Assembly (NCBI GenBank): GCA_029777095.1
Contig: JAKOTS010000119.1
Span: 1-35,416, forward strand
Direction of reading: 5' to 3'
Source of the DNA: Actinomycetes bacterium
GTDB lineage: Bacteria; Actinomycetota; Actinomycetes; Actinomycetales; Microbacteriaceae
DNA: 35,416 bases
Shown here: positions 22,847 to 29,449 of the stretch, piece after piece
How positions within the stretch are numbered: position 1 is the stretch's first letter
How the letters are laid out: each line of letters begins with the position of its first letter
Notes under the pieces: generated by a model
The model's input: the letters and a program-made list of their open reading frames with translations, nothing else
The model's database searches: none
What the model was told of the DNA's origin: nothing
Program-made: the position numbers and the translations under genes

Positions 22847-22961
22847 ACAAGGCCGGGGCCTTGTTATGTCCTAGTTCTAGGAAGTTGGTGCCATCATAGC
22901 GCGCGCTCCTGAAAAGCGATATCGCTTTGCCGACGGCGAGTCTTGGGCTCTTACCGCCGCG
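22847..22961. promoter_or_regulatory. palindrome-rich replication control region (possible origin)
   Basis: Three palindromes lie just before the replication gene: ACAAGGCC-GG-GGCCTTGT (22847-22864), CCTAG-TT-CTAGG (22870-22881) and the perfect AAAGCGATATCGCTTT (22913-22928). This is AT-richer than the coding DNA around it. Origin, operator or both are possible; iteron-like direct repeats were not seen. If the replication protein starts upstream of 22962, the last palindrome would be inside its coding region. Confidence 0.5.
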
Positions 22962-24995
22962 GTGAGCCCGCGGCCGCGCGTCCGGGTGGCCGTCGTCGAC
23001 GCCTACGGCACCGTCCTGAACGACTACCGCGATCGCGCGATCGGCGCGGCTGCGCCTGAGCGCCCGTGGGCCGTCTACTTGGCCGGCGCTGATCGCCGGT
23101 TCCGGCTCCTGGCGTTCGACCTTGACGCGCACGGCGACCCCGCGGCCGCAGCTCGTGACGCCGACGTGCTCGACGGCCTCCTCCGCGACGTCGGCCTGCC
23201 CTATGTTCTCTGCGAGTCCGGGCCGACCGGCGGCCGGCACCTGTGGGTTGCTCTGGCCGAGTCCGTCGACGCCGAAACCGTCGCCACCCTCGCCCGCCTC
23301 ACCAAGCACCTGTGCCCCACCCTCGACCTGTCGCCGCTCAGCAACGCCGTAACCGGCTGTGTGCGGCCCCCAGGAGCACCCCACCGTGCCGGCGGGCACT
23401 CCACAGTCCTCAGCGGCGACCTGGACGCGCTGAGCGCCCCCACGGCCACCGCAGCTCAGGTGCGCGCGCTCGTGAGCCTCGTGGCCGGCCTCGTCGACGA
23501 CACCGAGCCCGCACGCCCCATCGACCCCCGCTCCCCGCTCCCGCTCGACACCCACGGCCGCCTGCACCTGGCCGGCCCTCGCCGGCAGCTCCCCGCCAAC
23601 AGCGCCGCAGCGCTGCGAGAGACGCCCCTCGACGCCTCAGCGACGCTCTGGCGCGTCCTGATCGGCGCAGCGGCCGCCAGGTGGCGGCACGCCGACGTCG
23701 CCGCCCTCGTCGACAGCGAGCCCGGCCTAGAGCACGTCCGTACGCGCGTCACGACCCGCGGCCGCGCAGCTCGCCCGCGAGGCGAGCAGGCCGCCGTGCT
23801 CGGCCGACAGTGGGACAAGGCCGTGCGCTACGTCGCCGCGAGTGACCGCCAGATCGGGGACGATCCCACGTTCGACCGTCGCGCCGACGCGATCGCCGCA
23901 CACGTGCGCGACGTGCAGCAGCGCGCCGACGCGGCCGCCGGCCGCTGGACCCGCGGAGGCGGCCCCGCCGATCGCCGCATCCTCGACGTGCTGAGCTTCC
24001 TCGCCCTGCACGCCCTCAGCGGCTCCGTGGAGGCCGACACCCGCCGCCTGGCCCTGTCGGCCGGGGTCGGCCGCGAGACAGCCAGAACGGCGCTCCTGCG
24101 CCTCGCGGAGGACGGATGGATTGCCCAGACCGCCGCCGCCGACGGCACCCGTGCCGCTCACTGGACGATCGACCCTCAGAACGTTCTCCACAGCAACATG
24201 GATCACGCCCGGTCACAAGCGGACCCACGCCCCCCCGGGGCTGGGGCCGCTGAGAGAACCGCACTCCTGAACACGCTCCGTACTCGCACAACGGATGCCG
24301 CGCACGACCTGTTCACCGCTACCCGCCCTGCGCTCGGACACCTGGCCGGGAACCTCTACGCACGGATCGACTCCACAGCTCGCACCCTCCACGACCTCTC
24401 CCCCACCATCGGCGCCGATCCTCTCCGTACCCGTCGACTCCTGGACCGCCTCACTCATGCCGGCATCGTCGAGCGCAGCCGCAACGGCTGGCACCGCGTC
24501 GACGCGCGCACCCTCGACGCCGCCGCCGAGCGCGCCGGAGTCGCCGGCCGACTCGACGCCCGCGCAGAGCGCTACCGCGTCGAGCGCGAAGCATGGGCCT
24601 GGTGGAAGGCCGAGGAGTCGTGGATGCACGCACCACGGCGACCCGACGCCAAGCGTCGACCGAGCCGCGGTCAACTCTCCCTCGTCCCCGAGGACGGCAC
24701 CCACGCCTACGGCCCGCATCCCCGCCGGCCTGACGGCCGCCTGGACTACGCCGCAGCTCGACGGATCATCATCGACGAGCGCGAGGGACCGGCCGTGCGC
24801 CCCTACGAGCGCGACGCCGACGGAGATCTCCGCTCGAGAACCCTCGTCGACGAGAGCGCCGCGATCGACACCACCGAGGGCGAGTGGATCGACCCCGGCT
24901 ATTGCGCCCACGGGATGACCGTCGGCATCCGGTGTCGCTACTGCGATGGGCCGGCCGTGAAGCAGCTCGACACCCCGCAGCGCCGAGTCGCGTAG
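22962..24995 (+). CDS. AEP primase-type plasmid replication protein
   Basis: The product is 677 aa from GTG 22962. The N-terminal domain carries archaeo-eukaryotic primase motifs: LLAFDLDAHG (D53, D55) and ESGPTGGRHLWVAL (H93), plus CVRPPGAPHRAGG. The middle is helical with winged-helix-like segments (RRLALSAGVGRETARTALLR; RRLLDRLTHAGIVERSRNGW). A C-terminal Cys/His knuckle reads CAHGMTVGIRCRYC. It probably primes or initiates plasmid replication. The frame is open upstream to 22881 and reads protein-like (RYRFADGESWALTAAV) without a standard start, so the true N-terminus may be longer. Confidence 0.8.
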   Translation: MSPRPRVRVAVVDAYGTVLNDYRDRAIGAAAPERPWAVYLAGADRRFRLLAFDLDAHGDPAAAARDADVLDGLLRDVGLPYVLCESGPTGGRHLWVALAESVDAETVATLARLTKHLCPTLDLSPLSNAVTGCVRPPGAPHRAGGHSTVLSGDLDALSAPTATAAQVRALVSLVAGLVDDTEPARPIDPRSPLPLDTHGRLHLAGPRRQLPANSAAALRETPLDASATLWRVLIGAAAARWRHADVAALVDSEPGLEHVRTRVTTRGRAARPRGEQAAVLGRQWDKAVRYVAASDRQIGDDPTFDRRADAIAAHVRDVQQRADAAAGRWTRGGGPADRRILDVLSFLALHALSGSVEADTRRLALSAGVGRETARTALLRLAEDGWIAQTAAADGTRAAHWTIDPQNVLHSNMDHARSQADPRPPGAGAAERTALLNTLRTRTTDAAHDLFTATRPALGHLAGNLYARIDSTARTLHDLSPTIGADPLRTRRLLDRLTHAGIVERSRNGWHRVDARTLDAAAERAGVAGRLDARAERYRVEREAWAWWKAEESWMHAPRRPDAKRRPSRGQLSLVPEDGTHAYGPHPRRPDGRLDYAAARRIIIDEREGPAVRPYERDADGDLRSRTLVDESAAIDTTEGEWIDPGYCAHGMTVGIRCRYCDGPAVKQLDTPQRRVA

Positions 24996-25002
24996 AGACG
25001 AT

Positions 25003-25062
25003 CCGCTGCGCGGAGGCGAGCCCAGGGGCTCGCTGGCCGAGCCGGCGGTGCCGGCACTGTCA
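25003..25062. repeat. hairpin array leading into folded element A
   Basis: Three hairpins lie in 53 nt directly after the replication gene: CCGC-TGC-GCGG (25003-25013), GCGAGCCC-AG-GGGCTCGC (25016-25033) and GCCGGC-GGT-GCCGGC (25041-25055). They precede the terminator-like hairpin that opens element A. Together they could stop transcription from the replication gene or form single-stranded DNA structure. Confidence 0.65.
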
Positions 25063-25278
25063 GGGCCTACGGCCCGTTCTTTTGCCGTGAAGCCTTCGGC
25101 AGCATACGGTCGTCAACCCTCCACCCAAGCGGCTGCGCCGCCGGCTCCTCCGAGACTTTCGGCACGCGGTCGCTGCGCTCCCTTATTTCGCGCCGAAACT
25201 CTCTCCCCCACCGCCCTACGGGTTGTGCTCCGGGCATCCTCCCTAGCGGCGGTAAACCGCCTTCACGGCAAAAAAACG
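25063..25278 (+). repeat. folded repeat element, copy A (216 bp)
   Basis: The element opens with the hairpin GGGCC-TAC-GGCCC followed by GTTCTTTT, which looks like an intrinsic terminator. It is bounded by 20-bp inverted repeats, CGTTCTTTTGCCGTGAAGCC (25075-25094) and the complement of CGTTTTTTTGCCGTGAAGGC (25259-25278). Inside, GAGACTTTCGGC (25152-25163) pairs with GCCGAAACTCTC (25192-25203) at 11 of 12 positions. GGCGG-TAAA-CCGCC sits at the 3' side. It lies before the ArdC-like gene. A second copy is at 27333. Function unknown; an RNA leader, a single-strand promoter or a MITE-like repeat are the options. Confidence 0.75.
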
Positions 25279-25297
25279 TGGAGGGGATGAGCAGGGA

Positions 25298-25310
25298 AAT
25301 AACCCTATTA
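25298..25310. promoter_or_regulatory. repeated operator-like motif, site 1 (AATAACCCTATTA)
   Basis: This is one of eight copies of AATA-N4-TATT found only between 25.3 and 29.5 kb. It ends 21 bp before the ATG of the ArdC-like gene and is followed by ACGGC. Confidence 0.6.
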
Positions 25311-25331
25311 ACGGCACGAAAGGTTCCGAAC

Positions 25332-26213
25332 ATGGCACGCAACGTCAAGACCACCAAGACCCCTGAGCAGCGTCGCGCCGAGGCCGAGGAGCTGCAGGCC
25401 ACGATCGCGGAGCAGGTCGAGGCGCTGCGCGAGTCGGAGGCGTGGGCGCGGTTCCTGGACTTCACGAAGGCATTCCACCGATACAGCATCAACAACCTGT
25501 TGTTGATCTTCGGCCAGTGCCCCGAGGCGTCCCACGTTGCCGGTTACCGGACGTGGCAGAAGCTCAACCGCCAGGTGCGCAAGGGTGAGCGCGGAATCCG
25601 CATCTTCGGCGGCCGCGACGTGCGCGAGACGGTCGAGAACCCCAAGACCGGCGAGGACGAGGAGCAGCGCCGAACGCTGTTCTTCCCGGTGTCCGTGTTC
25701 GACATGGGACAGACCGACCTCATCGACCCCGAGGCGGGCGACCCGACCGATATCGCGCGGCCGCTGACCGGTGACGACCCCGCGGGCATCTTTGACGCCG
25801 TGGCCGACTACCTCACCGGCAAGGGCTGGACGGTCGAGCGCGAGAGCATCCCCGGCGGCGCGCACGGTTACACCGACCCGGAGGGCCGTCGCGTCGTGCT
25901 CGACGTCGACCTCTCCCCCGCTCAGGCCGCAAAGACCGGACTTCACGAGGCCGCGCACGTCATTCTGCACGCCGAGGAAGATCACGCCGAGTACGTCGAG
26001 CACCGCGGCACCAAGGAGACCGAGGCCGAGAGCGTCGCCTACGTCGTCGCCGGGATTCTCGGACTCGACACCAGCGCCTACAGCGTCGGCTACGTCGCCG
26101 GGTGGAGCAATTGCGACGCCGAGACGATCAAGGCCACCGCGGCAAACGTGCTGCGCGCAGCTCACGCCCTGGCCGACGCGCTCACCGAGCAGCCCGAGGC
26201 CGTCGCCGCCTGA
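25332..26213 (+). CDS. ArdC-like antirestriction protein with metallopeptidase domain
   Basis: The product is 293 aa. The N-terminal part contains the ArdC single-strand-binding pattern WARFLDFTKAFHRYSINNLL and GYRTWQKLNRQVRKGERGIR. The C-terminal part is a zinc peptidase with HEAAH (205-209) and a downstream ETEAESVAYVV glutamate. ArdC proteins coat and protect entering DNA and counter host restriction. It is preceded by folded element A and one AATA-N4-TATT site, as expected for an early-expressed establishment gene. ATG 25332 was chosen over GTG 25278, which lies at the element's edge. Confidence 0.88.
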   Translation: MARNVKTTKTPEQRRAEAEELQATIAEQVEALRESEAWARFLDFTKAFHRYSINNLLLIFGQCPEASHVAGYRTWQKLNRQVRKGERGIRIFGGRDVRETVENPKTGEDEEQRRTLFFPVSVFDMGQTDLIDPEAGDPTDIARPLTGDDPAGIFDAVADYLTGKGWTVERESIPGGAHGYTDPEGRRVVLDVDLSPAQAAKTGLHEAAHVILHAEEDHAEYVEHRGTKETEAESVAYVVAGILGLDTSAYSVGYVAGWSNCDAETIKATAANVLRAAHALADALTEQPEAVAA

Positions 26214-26218
26214 GCGGC

Positions 26219-26231
26219 AATAACTCTATTG
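26219..26231. promoter_or_regulatory. repeated operator-like motif, site 2 (AATAACTCTATTG)
   Basis: AATA-ACTC-TATT lies just after the stop of the ArdC-like gene and 29 bp before the next ATG. The surrounding bases GGC and GCC extend the dyad (GGCAATA...TATTGCC). Confidence 0.6.
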
Positions 26232-26260
26232 CCGTCAAGACCGTCAGAGGAGAAGGAACG

Positions 26261-26884
26261 ATGACCGCGGAAACCCTGTTCGACCTGGCCGAGTTTGAGC
26301 GCGAGGCCGTCGCCGCGACCGCATGGGACGGCGCGCCCCTGGCCTACACGACGAGCTACTACAGCCCCGCCGAGCTGGATGCAGCATTCGACCGCTACCG
26401 CGCCGAGTTCGGCGGCTTCGGATGCATCCCCCGCTCCCACATGTGGCACCGCAACAGCTACAACCAAGGCGAGCGCGCAGCGACCGACGACGGTCACGAG
26501 CTGCACATGTTCTACGCCGACGCCTGGTGCAAGGAAGCCGACCACGACCACAGCGCCGACCCGCTCCCCGGCGGCGGCCGCTATCAGGCAGTGTGCCCCG
26601 GCTGCGCCTGGCACGTCATCACCGAGCGCGAGAACGACGCCGTAGAGGCGTGGCACGACCACGCCCTGCCCGGCTGGCGATCACTGCCGATCATGCCCCG
26701 CCCCGCCGCAGCGGCCACCGACGAGAAGAAGGCGCGAGCCGCCGCCGCCAAATGGTGCGCGGCCAACTACCCCGCCGAGTGGCAGCGCCCCGGCTCCCCC
26801 GTCCGCACCATCCGAGGCCCGCACGGCGGCCGACACGTCGAAGCCCGATCCCCCTTCGGCGGCTACGACCTCGCCGCCGACTGA
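26261..26884 (+). CDS. DUF6349-like hypothetical protein (207 aa)
   Basis: The start ATG 26261 follows agaggagaagg. The product begins ETLFDLAEFEREAVAATAWD and contains several conserved-looking Trp/Cys/His stretches: CIPRSHMWHRNSYNQGERAA, HELHMFYADAWCKEADHDH, CPGCAWHVITERENDAVEAW. The ending has GSPVRTIRGPHGGRHVEARS. Proteins of this type (I believe DUF6349) are common on actinobacterial plasmids and phages, and their function is unknown. The clustered Cys and His residues suggest metal binding. It belongs to the motif-controlled block. Confidence 0.75.
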   Translation: MTAETLFDLAEFEREAVAATAWDGAPLAYTTSYYSPAELDAAFDRYRAEFGGFGCIPRSHMWHRNSYNQGERAATDDGHELHMFYADAWCKEADHDHSADPLPGGGRYQAVCPGCAWHVITERENDAVEAWHDHALPGWRSLPIMPRPAAAATDEKKARAAAAKWCAANYPAEWQRPGSPVRTIRGPHGGRHVEARSPFGGYDLAAD

Positions 26885-26911
26885 CCACCCCACCAGACAG
26901 GAGAACCCCGC

Positions 26912-27223
26912 ATGCACACGCTCACAGAAACCGACGTCGCGCAGCTCCTCGACGAGCTGGCGCAGCTCCTCCCCTTCCCGACGTCGCTCTACACCGACAT
27001 GGGCGCGGATAGCTGGGCTCCTCAGCTCTACTTCGGCCCCGTCGACCCGTCGTCAGACCTCGCCGCACACCGCGCCGGGATCGACGCCGACACCGTGCGC
27101 CCGGTGTGGTGGATCGACCTCGATGGCGGAACCCGAACGATCCTCCTCGACGAGGTATCCCCCGACGACGTGTGGAACGTCGCCGCCCGAATCACCACGC
27201 TCTACACCGAACACCGGCAATAA
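26912..27223 (+). CDS. hypothetical protein (103 aa)
   Basis: ATG 26912 follows gacaggagaacc, 27 bp after the preceding gene, so they are probably cotranscribed. The product is acidic with an N-terminal helix (ETDVAQLLDELAQLLPFPTS) and a mixed domain (VRPVWWIDLDGGTRTILLDE, VWNVAARITTLYTEH). There are no cysteines, membrane segments or recognisable motif. Its stop codon TAA overlaps the third AATA-type motif. Confidence 0.65.
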   Translation: MHTLTETDVAQLLDELAQLLPFPTSLYTDMGADSWAPQLYFGPVDPSSDLAAHRAGIDADTVRPVWWIDLDGGTRTILLDEVSPDDVWNVAARITTLYTEHRQ

Positions 27224-27231
27224 CTCCAATA
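27219..27231. promoter_or_regulatory. repeated operator-like motif, site 3 (degenerate, AATAACTCCAATA)
   Basis: This site is weaker: the right half reads CAAT in place of TATT, but the flanking GGC before and CCGG after match the other sites. It lies over the stop codon of the 103-aa gene, far from the next start. Confidence 0.4.
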
Positions 27232-27270
27232 CCGGCCCCGCCGAGCTTCGCCCCTCACGTCCAGGGCGCG

Positions 27271-27324
27271 GCCGGCGGCGGACGGAGCCGCCGCCGGCTA
27301 ATGGACGGCCGGACGGAGCCGGCC
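27271..27324. repeat. two hairpins with identical ACGGAG loops before element B
   Basis: GCCGGCGGCGG (27271-27281) pairs with CCGCCGCCGGC (27288-27298) around the loop ACGGAG. Eight bases later GGCCGG (27307-27312) pairs with CCGGCC (27319-27324) around the same loop ACGGAG. The stems differ while the loop is constant, which points to a loop-recognising factor or loop-loop contact. Confidence 0.75.
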
Positions 27325-27332
27325 GACTGCAG

Positions 27333-27512
27333 GGGCCTGTCGGCCCGTTCTTTTGCCGTGAAGCCTTCGGCAGCGTACGGTCGGCCAACCTGCGCGCTAG
27401 TGCTTTCGCGGCATATCCTCCCTCGCTGCGCTCAGTCCGGTATTCCACGGTCACTAGCACTCCGGCCGTCCTCCCTAGCGGCGAATGAATTCGCCTTCAC
27501 GGCAAAAAAACG
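27333..27512 (+). repeat. folded repeat element, copy B (180 bp)
   Basis: Same architecture as copy A: hairpin GGGCC-TGTC-GGCCC plus GTTCTTTT; terminal inverted repeats (27346-27365 and 27493-27512) identical in sequence to those of A; an internal stem GCTAGTG (27396-27402) with CACTAGC (27452-27458); shared segments TCGCTGCGCTC and CCTCCCTAGCGGCG; and a 3' hairpin GGCGAA-TGAA-TTCGCC. The internal stems of A and B have different sequences but both pair. The element ends 20 bp before the redoxin ATG, so its 3' arm lies in that gene's leader. Confidence 0.75.
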
Positions 27513-27532
27513 AGGGGTGGGAGGATTACCAA

Positions 27533-27781
27533 ATGGAAGCGCTAACCGTCTACACGACCGGCCCGCAGTGTGGGAAGTGCCGCATGACGAAGATGATGCT
27601 CGACAGCAAGGGCGTCCCCTACGTCGAGGTCAACATCACCGAGAACCCCGAAGCGCGCGAGTACGTCACCGAGGAGCTGGGCTACACCGTGGCCCCTGTC
27701 GTCGTCGTCGACGATGACGATCACTGGTGCGACCTCCGCCCCGATCACATCGACCGCGTCGCCGCTCACTTCGCATCCTGA
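27533..27781 (+). CDS. NrdH/glutaredoxin-like thiol redox protein
   Basis: The product is 82 aa. EALTVYTTGPQCGKCRMTKM carries the active-site pair C13-G-K-C16, a short-chain redoxin motif. TVAPVVVVDDD is the cis-Pro region and WCDLRPDHIDRV matches the NrdH end. NrdH proteins reduce ribonucleotide reductase and so support dNTP supply, which would help new plasmid strand synthesis after entry. ATG 27533 has gggtgggagg before it. Folded element B ends just upstream. Confidence 0.85.
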   Translation: MEALTVYTTGPQCGKCRMTKMMLDSKGVPYVEVNITENPEAREYVTEELGYTVAPVVVVDDDDHWCDLRPDHIDRVAAHFAS

Positions 27782-27792
27782 CCTCAGTAGTA

Positions 27793-27805
27793 AATAACTC
27801 TATTA
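27793..27805. promoter_or_regulatory. repeated operator-like motif, site 4 (AATAACTCTATTA) with TATACT
   Basis: This best-match copy is followed by CCGGC and TATACT (27811-27816, possible minus-10), then TGGTAATACCGACC and the ribosome site. A related GTAATACCGACC follows site 7, so the two promoters are duplicates of one design. Confidence 0.65.
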
Positions 27806-27840
27806 CCGGCTATACTGGTAATACCGACCAAGGAGGAACC

Positions 27841-28257
27841 ATGAACGATCGCAACCTGACTCCGTATGACCGAGGCACCCGTCTAGAGCCGCAGCTCTGG
27901 CCGCTCGGGGATGACCCCGACAGCTACGGCCGGGTCGACTTCGACAACGACGAATCGGCAACCGTGCTGACGGCCTACGTCGAGCGCGAGGGCGACGGGT
28001 ACGCGATGCACGTCGCAGGCATGGCCGAGCCGCTGAGCCTGGTCGTCGACGGCGGCGGGCGCGTCGTCCCGGTCGACGCCGAGCTGTGCGCAGGGATCGA
28101 CGAGCTGCTGGACATGGCCCGTCGTGGCCGCGAGGACTTCGAGCACCAGGCGAGCTATGGCGACTACACCGCCGAGGATCGCGCGGCAGCCGATCGCCGT
28201 TGGCTGCTGGCCCAGAAGGTGGCCGAGCTGCTGCGCGGAGAAGCCGAGAAGGCTTGA
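27841..28257 (+). CDS. hypothetical protein (138 aa)
   Basis: ATG 27841 has aaggaggaacc before it. The product is acidic and begins MNDRNLTPYDRGTRLEPQLW. It has a beta-like region (ESATVLTAYVEREGDGYAMH, LSLVVDGGGRVVPVD) and a helical end (RRWLLAQKVAELLRGEAEKA). There is no motif I recognise and no membrane segment. It sits alone between two motif-bearing promoters, so it should be expressed with the establishment block. Confidence 0.65.
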   Translation: MNDRNLTPYDRGTRLEPQLWPLGDDPDSYGRVDFDNDESATVLTAYVEREGDGYAMHVAGMAEPLSLVVDGGGRVVPVDAELCAGIDELLDMARRGREDFEHQASYGDYTAEDRAAADRRWLLAQKVAELLRGEAEKA

Positions 28258-28260
28258 CGC

Positions 28261-28273
28261 TAATAGAGTCATT
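28261..28273. promoter_or_regulatory. repeated operator-like motif, site 5 (inverted, TAATAGAGTCATT)
   Basis: This is the reverse complement form (AATGACTCTATTA), immediately after the stop of the preceding gene. Paired with site 6 six bases further on, it is the only tandem. Confidence 0.5.
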
Positions 28274-28278
28274 TACTA

Positions 28279-28291
28279 CAATAGAGTTATT
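28279..28291. promoter_or_regulatory. repeated operator-like motif, site 6 (inverted, CAATAGAGTTATT)
   Basis: This is an exact reverse complement of site 2 (AATAACTCTATTG). It lies 15 bp before the ATG at 28307, overlapping the ribosome-site side, so binding here would block translation or early transcription. Confidence 0.6.
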
Positions 28292-28306
28292 ACCAAGGAG
28301 GACAGC

Positions 28307-28567
28307 ATGACCACTCAGACCATCACCGTGACCCGGCTTGCCGATCTGCGATTCGGTGACCGGATCAAGAGCTGGGGCGGCCGCCCCTACAACCCGCCTC
28401 GCCGCGTGGTCTCCGAGCTGGGGACGATCACCGCCGGTTCCCCCGTGCAGGGCGTCCGCTTGCAGAACCCGAACCCTACGAGCCCGATCGAGCTGGTGCT
28501 GTATCCGTCGCAGATGGACGGCCGCAGATTGGAGGTTGAGCGCGAGACATTTGATCCGGCAGAATAA
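28307..28567 (+). CDS. hypothetical protein (86 aa)
   Basis: ATG 28307 is preceded by aaggaggacag. The product is small and beta-rich: TQTITVTRLADLRFGDRIKS, PYNPPRRVVSELGTITAGSP, VQGVRLQNPNPTSPIELVLY. It has a fold compatible with an OB or Sm-like barrel, but I recognise no family. It lies next to the SSB gene under the same motif system. A single-strand nucleic-acid role is possible by context only. Confidence 0.65.
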   Translation: MTTQTITVTRLADLRFGDRIKSWGGRPYNPPRRVVSELGTITAGSPVQGVRLQNPNPTSPIELVLYPSQMDGRRLEVERETFDPAE

Positions 28568-28575
28568 CACTATTA
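28563..28575. promoter_or_regulatory. repeated operator-like motif, site 7 (AATAACACTATTA)
   Basis: This copy overlaps the stop region of the 86-aa gene and is followed by GCGGC and TGTAATACCGACC before the ssb ribosome site, the same layout as site 4. It ends 39 bp before the ssb ATG. Confidence 0.6.
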
Positions 28576-28614
28576 GCGGCAACACCTGTAATACCGACCG
28601 AAGGAGAAGAACCC

Positions 28615-28998
28615 ATGAGCTACATCACCCGCACCGGCAACCTGGCCGCGACGCCCACCCTCCGCGAGGGGGATAACGGCCCGTACACCTACGCCCGCGT
28701 CCTCGTCAGCGACCGCATCCGCCAGGAGGACAACAGCTACACCGACGGCCCCACCGTCGCCTACGACGTCGCCGTGAGCGGCAACCAGGCCGTGAACCTC
28801 GTCGAGGTCGCGGAGCAGTCGGGCAACGTCCGCGTGACGTTCTCGGGCCGCTACCGCGTCACCGAGTACAAGGGGGAGCAGGGCACCCGCTTGCAGCACG
28901 AAGTCCGAGCCGACGAAATCGCGGTGAGCCTGCGCGGGCAGAGCGTCCGCGTCGTCGGCAAGCCCACCGCCGACCAGGGCGACGACACCCCGTTCTGA
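28615..28998 (+). CDS. ssb: single-stranded DNA-binding protein
   Basis: The product is 127 aa. It has an OB-fold SSB pattern: TRTGNLAATPTLREGDNGPY, TYARVLVSDRIRQ, VAYDVAVSGNQAVNLVEVAE, VRVTFSGRYRV, and the acidic C-terminal tip GDDTPF that recruits replication partners. It is shorter than chromosomal SSBs because the disordered linker is nearly absent. Plasmid SSBs of conjugative elements act on the incoming strand, which fits its place beside the ArdC-like gene. It is preceded by an AATA-type motif and aaggagaag. Confidence 0.93.
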   Translation: MSYITRTGNLAATPTLREGDNGPYTYARVLVSDRIRQEDNSYTDGPTVAYDVAVSGNQAVNLVEVAEQSGNVRVTFSGRYRVTEYKGEQGTRLQHEVRADEIAVSLRGQSVRVVGKPTADQGDDTPF

Positions 28999-29006
28999 GC
29001 AGGGCA

Positions 29007-29030
29007 GGGGGCGGCCGATGGGTCGCCCCC
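29007..29030 (+). terminator. terminator-like hairpin after ssb
   Basis: GGGGGCG (29007-29013) pairs with CGCCCCC (29024-29030), with GCC and GGT partly extending the stem. No T run follows. It starts nine bases after the ssb stop. Confidence 0.6.
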
Positions 29031-29070
29031 ACCCGTCAATCCTGACCACGGCCGTAGAGGAAGGTTCCCC

Positions 29071-29397
29071 ATGTCGAAGAGGTTCGAGGACCGTTGGAAT
29101 CGCGCCAGCAGCGACCTGCGCCAGCTCAGCTACATCGAGTTTCGCGCGGAGGCGCGGCGGGTGCGTCTGCGCGGCGGCCGCCTGTCAGGGCTCAGCCGCA
29201 AGGCGAGCCGGGCACTGATCGAGCTGCACACCCAGCAATGGGAGCAGGCGTACGAGCTGCCACTTGCCCCGGTGCCCTGGAAGTTGTTCGGCATGCTCGC
29301 TGCGATCCCCGTCGCCGGATGCCTCATCGTCGTAGTCGCGGGGCGGCTACCCCACATCGTCGATTCGCTCACCGAGCTGACCTCGACATACCCATAA
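29071..29397 (+). CDS. hypothetical protein with one C-terminal membrane helix (108 aa)
   Basis: ATG 29071 follows agaggaaggttcc. The first 70 residues are strongly basic and helical (DRWNRASSDLRQLSYIEFRA, EARRVRLRGGRLSGLSRKAS). They are followed by one membrane helix, LFGMLAAIPVAGCLIVVVAG, and a short outside tail. It could be a membrane-bound adaptor, for example a tether for DNA or the partition complex. No family is recognised. It is the gene before the partition operon. Confidence 0.65.
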   Translation: MSKRFEDRWNRASSDLRQLSYIEFRAEARRVRLRGGRLSGLSRKASRALIELHTQQWEQAYELPLAPVPWKLFGMLAAIPVAGCLIVVVAGRLPHIVDSLTELTSTYP

Positions 29398-29405
29398 CCA
29401 CCGGC

Positions 29406-29418
29406 AATAGCTGTATTA
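29406..29418. promoter_or_regulatory. repeated operator-like motif, site 8 (AATAGCTGTATTA)
   Basis: This most divergent upright copy keeps the AATA-N4-TATT ends and GGC before it. It ends 31 bp before the parA ATG, so the partition operon belongs to the same regulatory set. Confidence 0.5.
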
Positions 29419-29449
29419 GAGTTGTTCCCGTCAACGGAGGTATTTTCTT

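Noticed and set aside
24996..25331. tRNA or attachment site in the gap after the replication gene
   Set aside because: The hairpins do not form a tRNA cloverleaf with conserved T-loop or anticodon arm, and there is no integrase gene to go with an att site.
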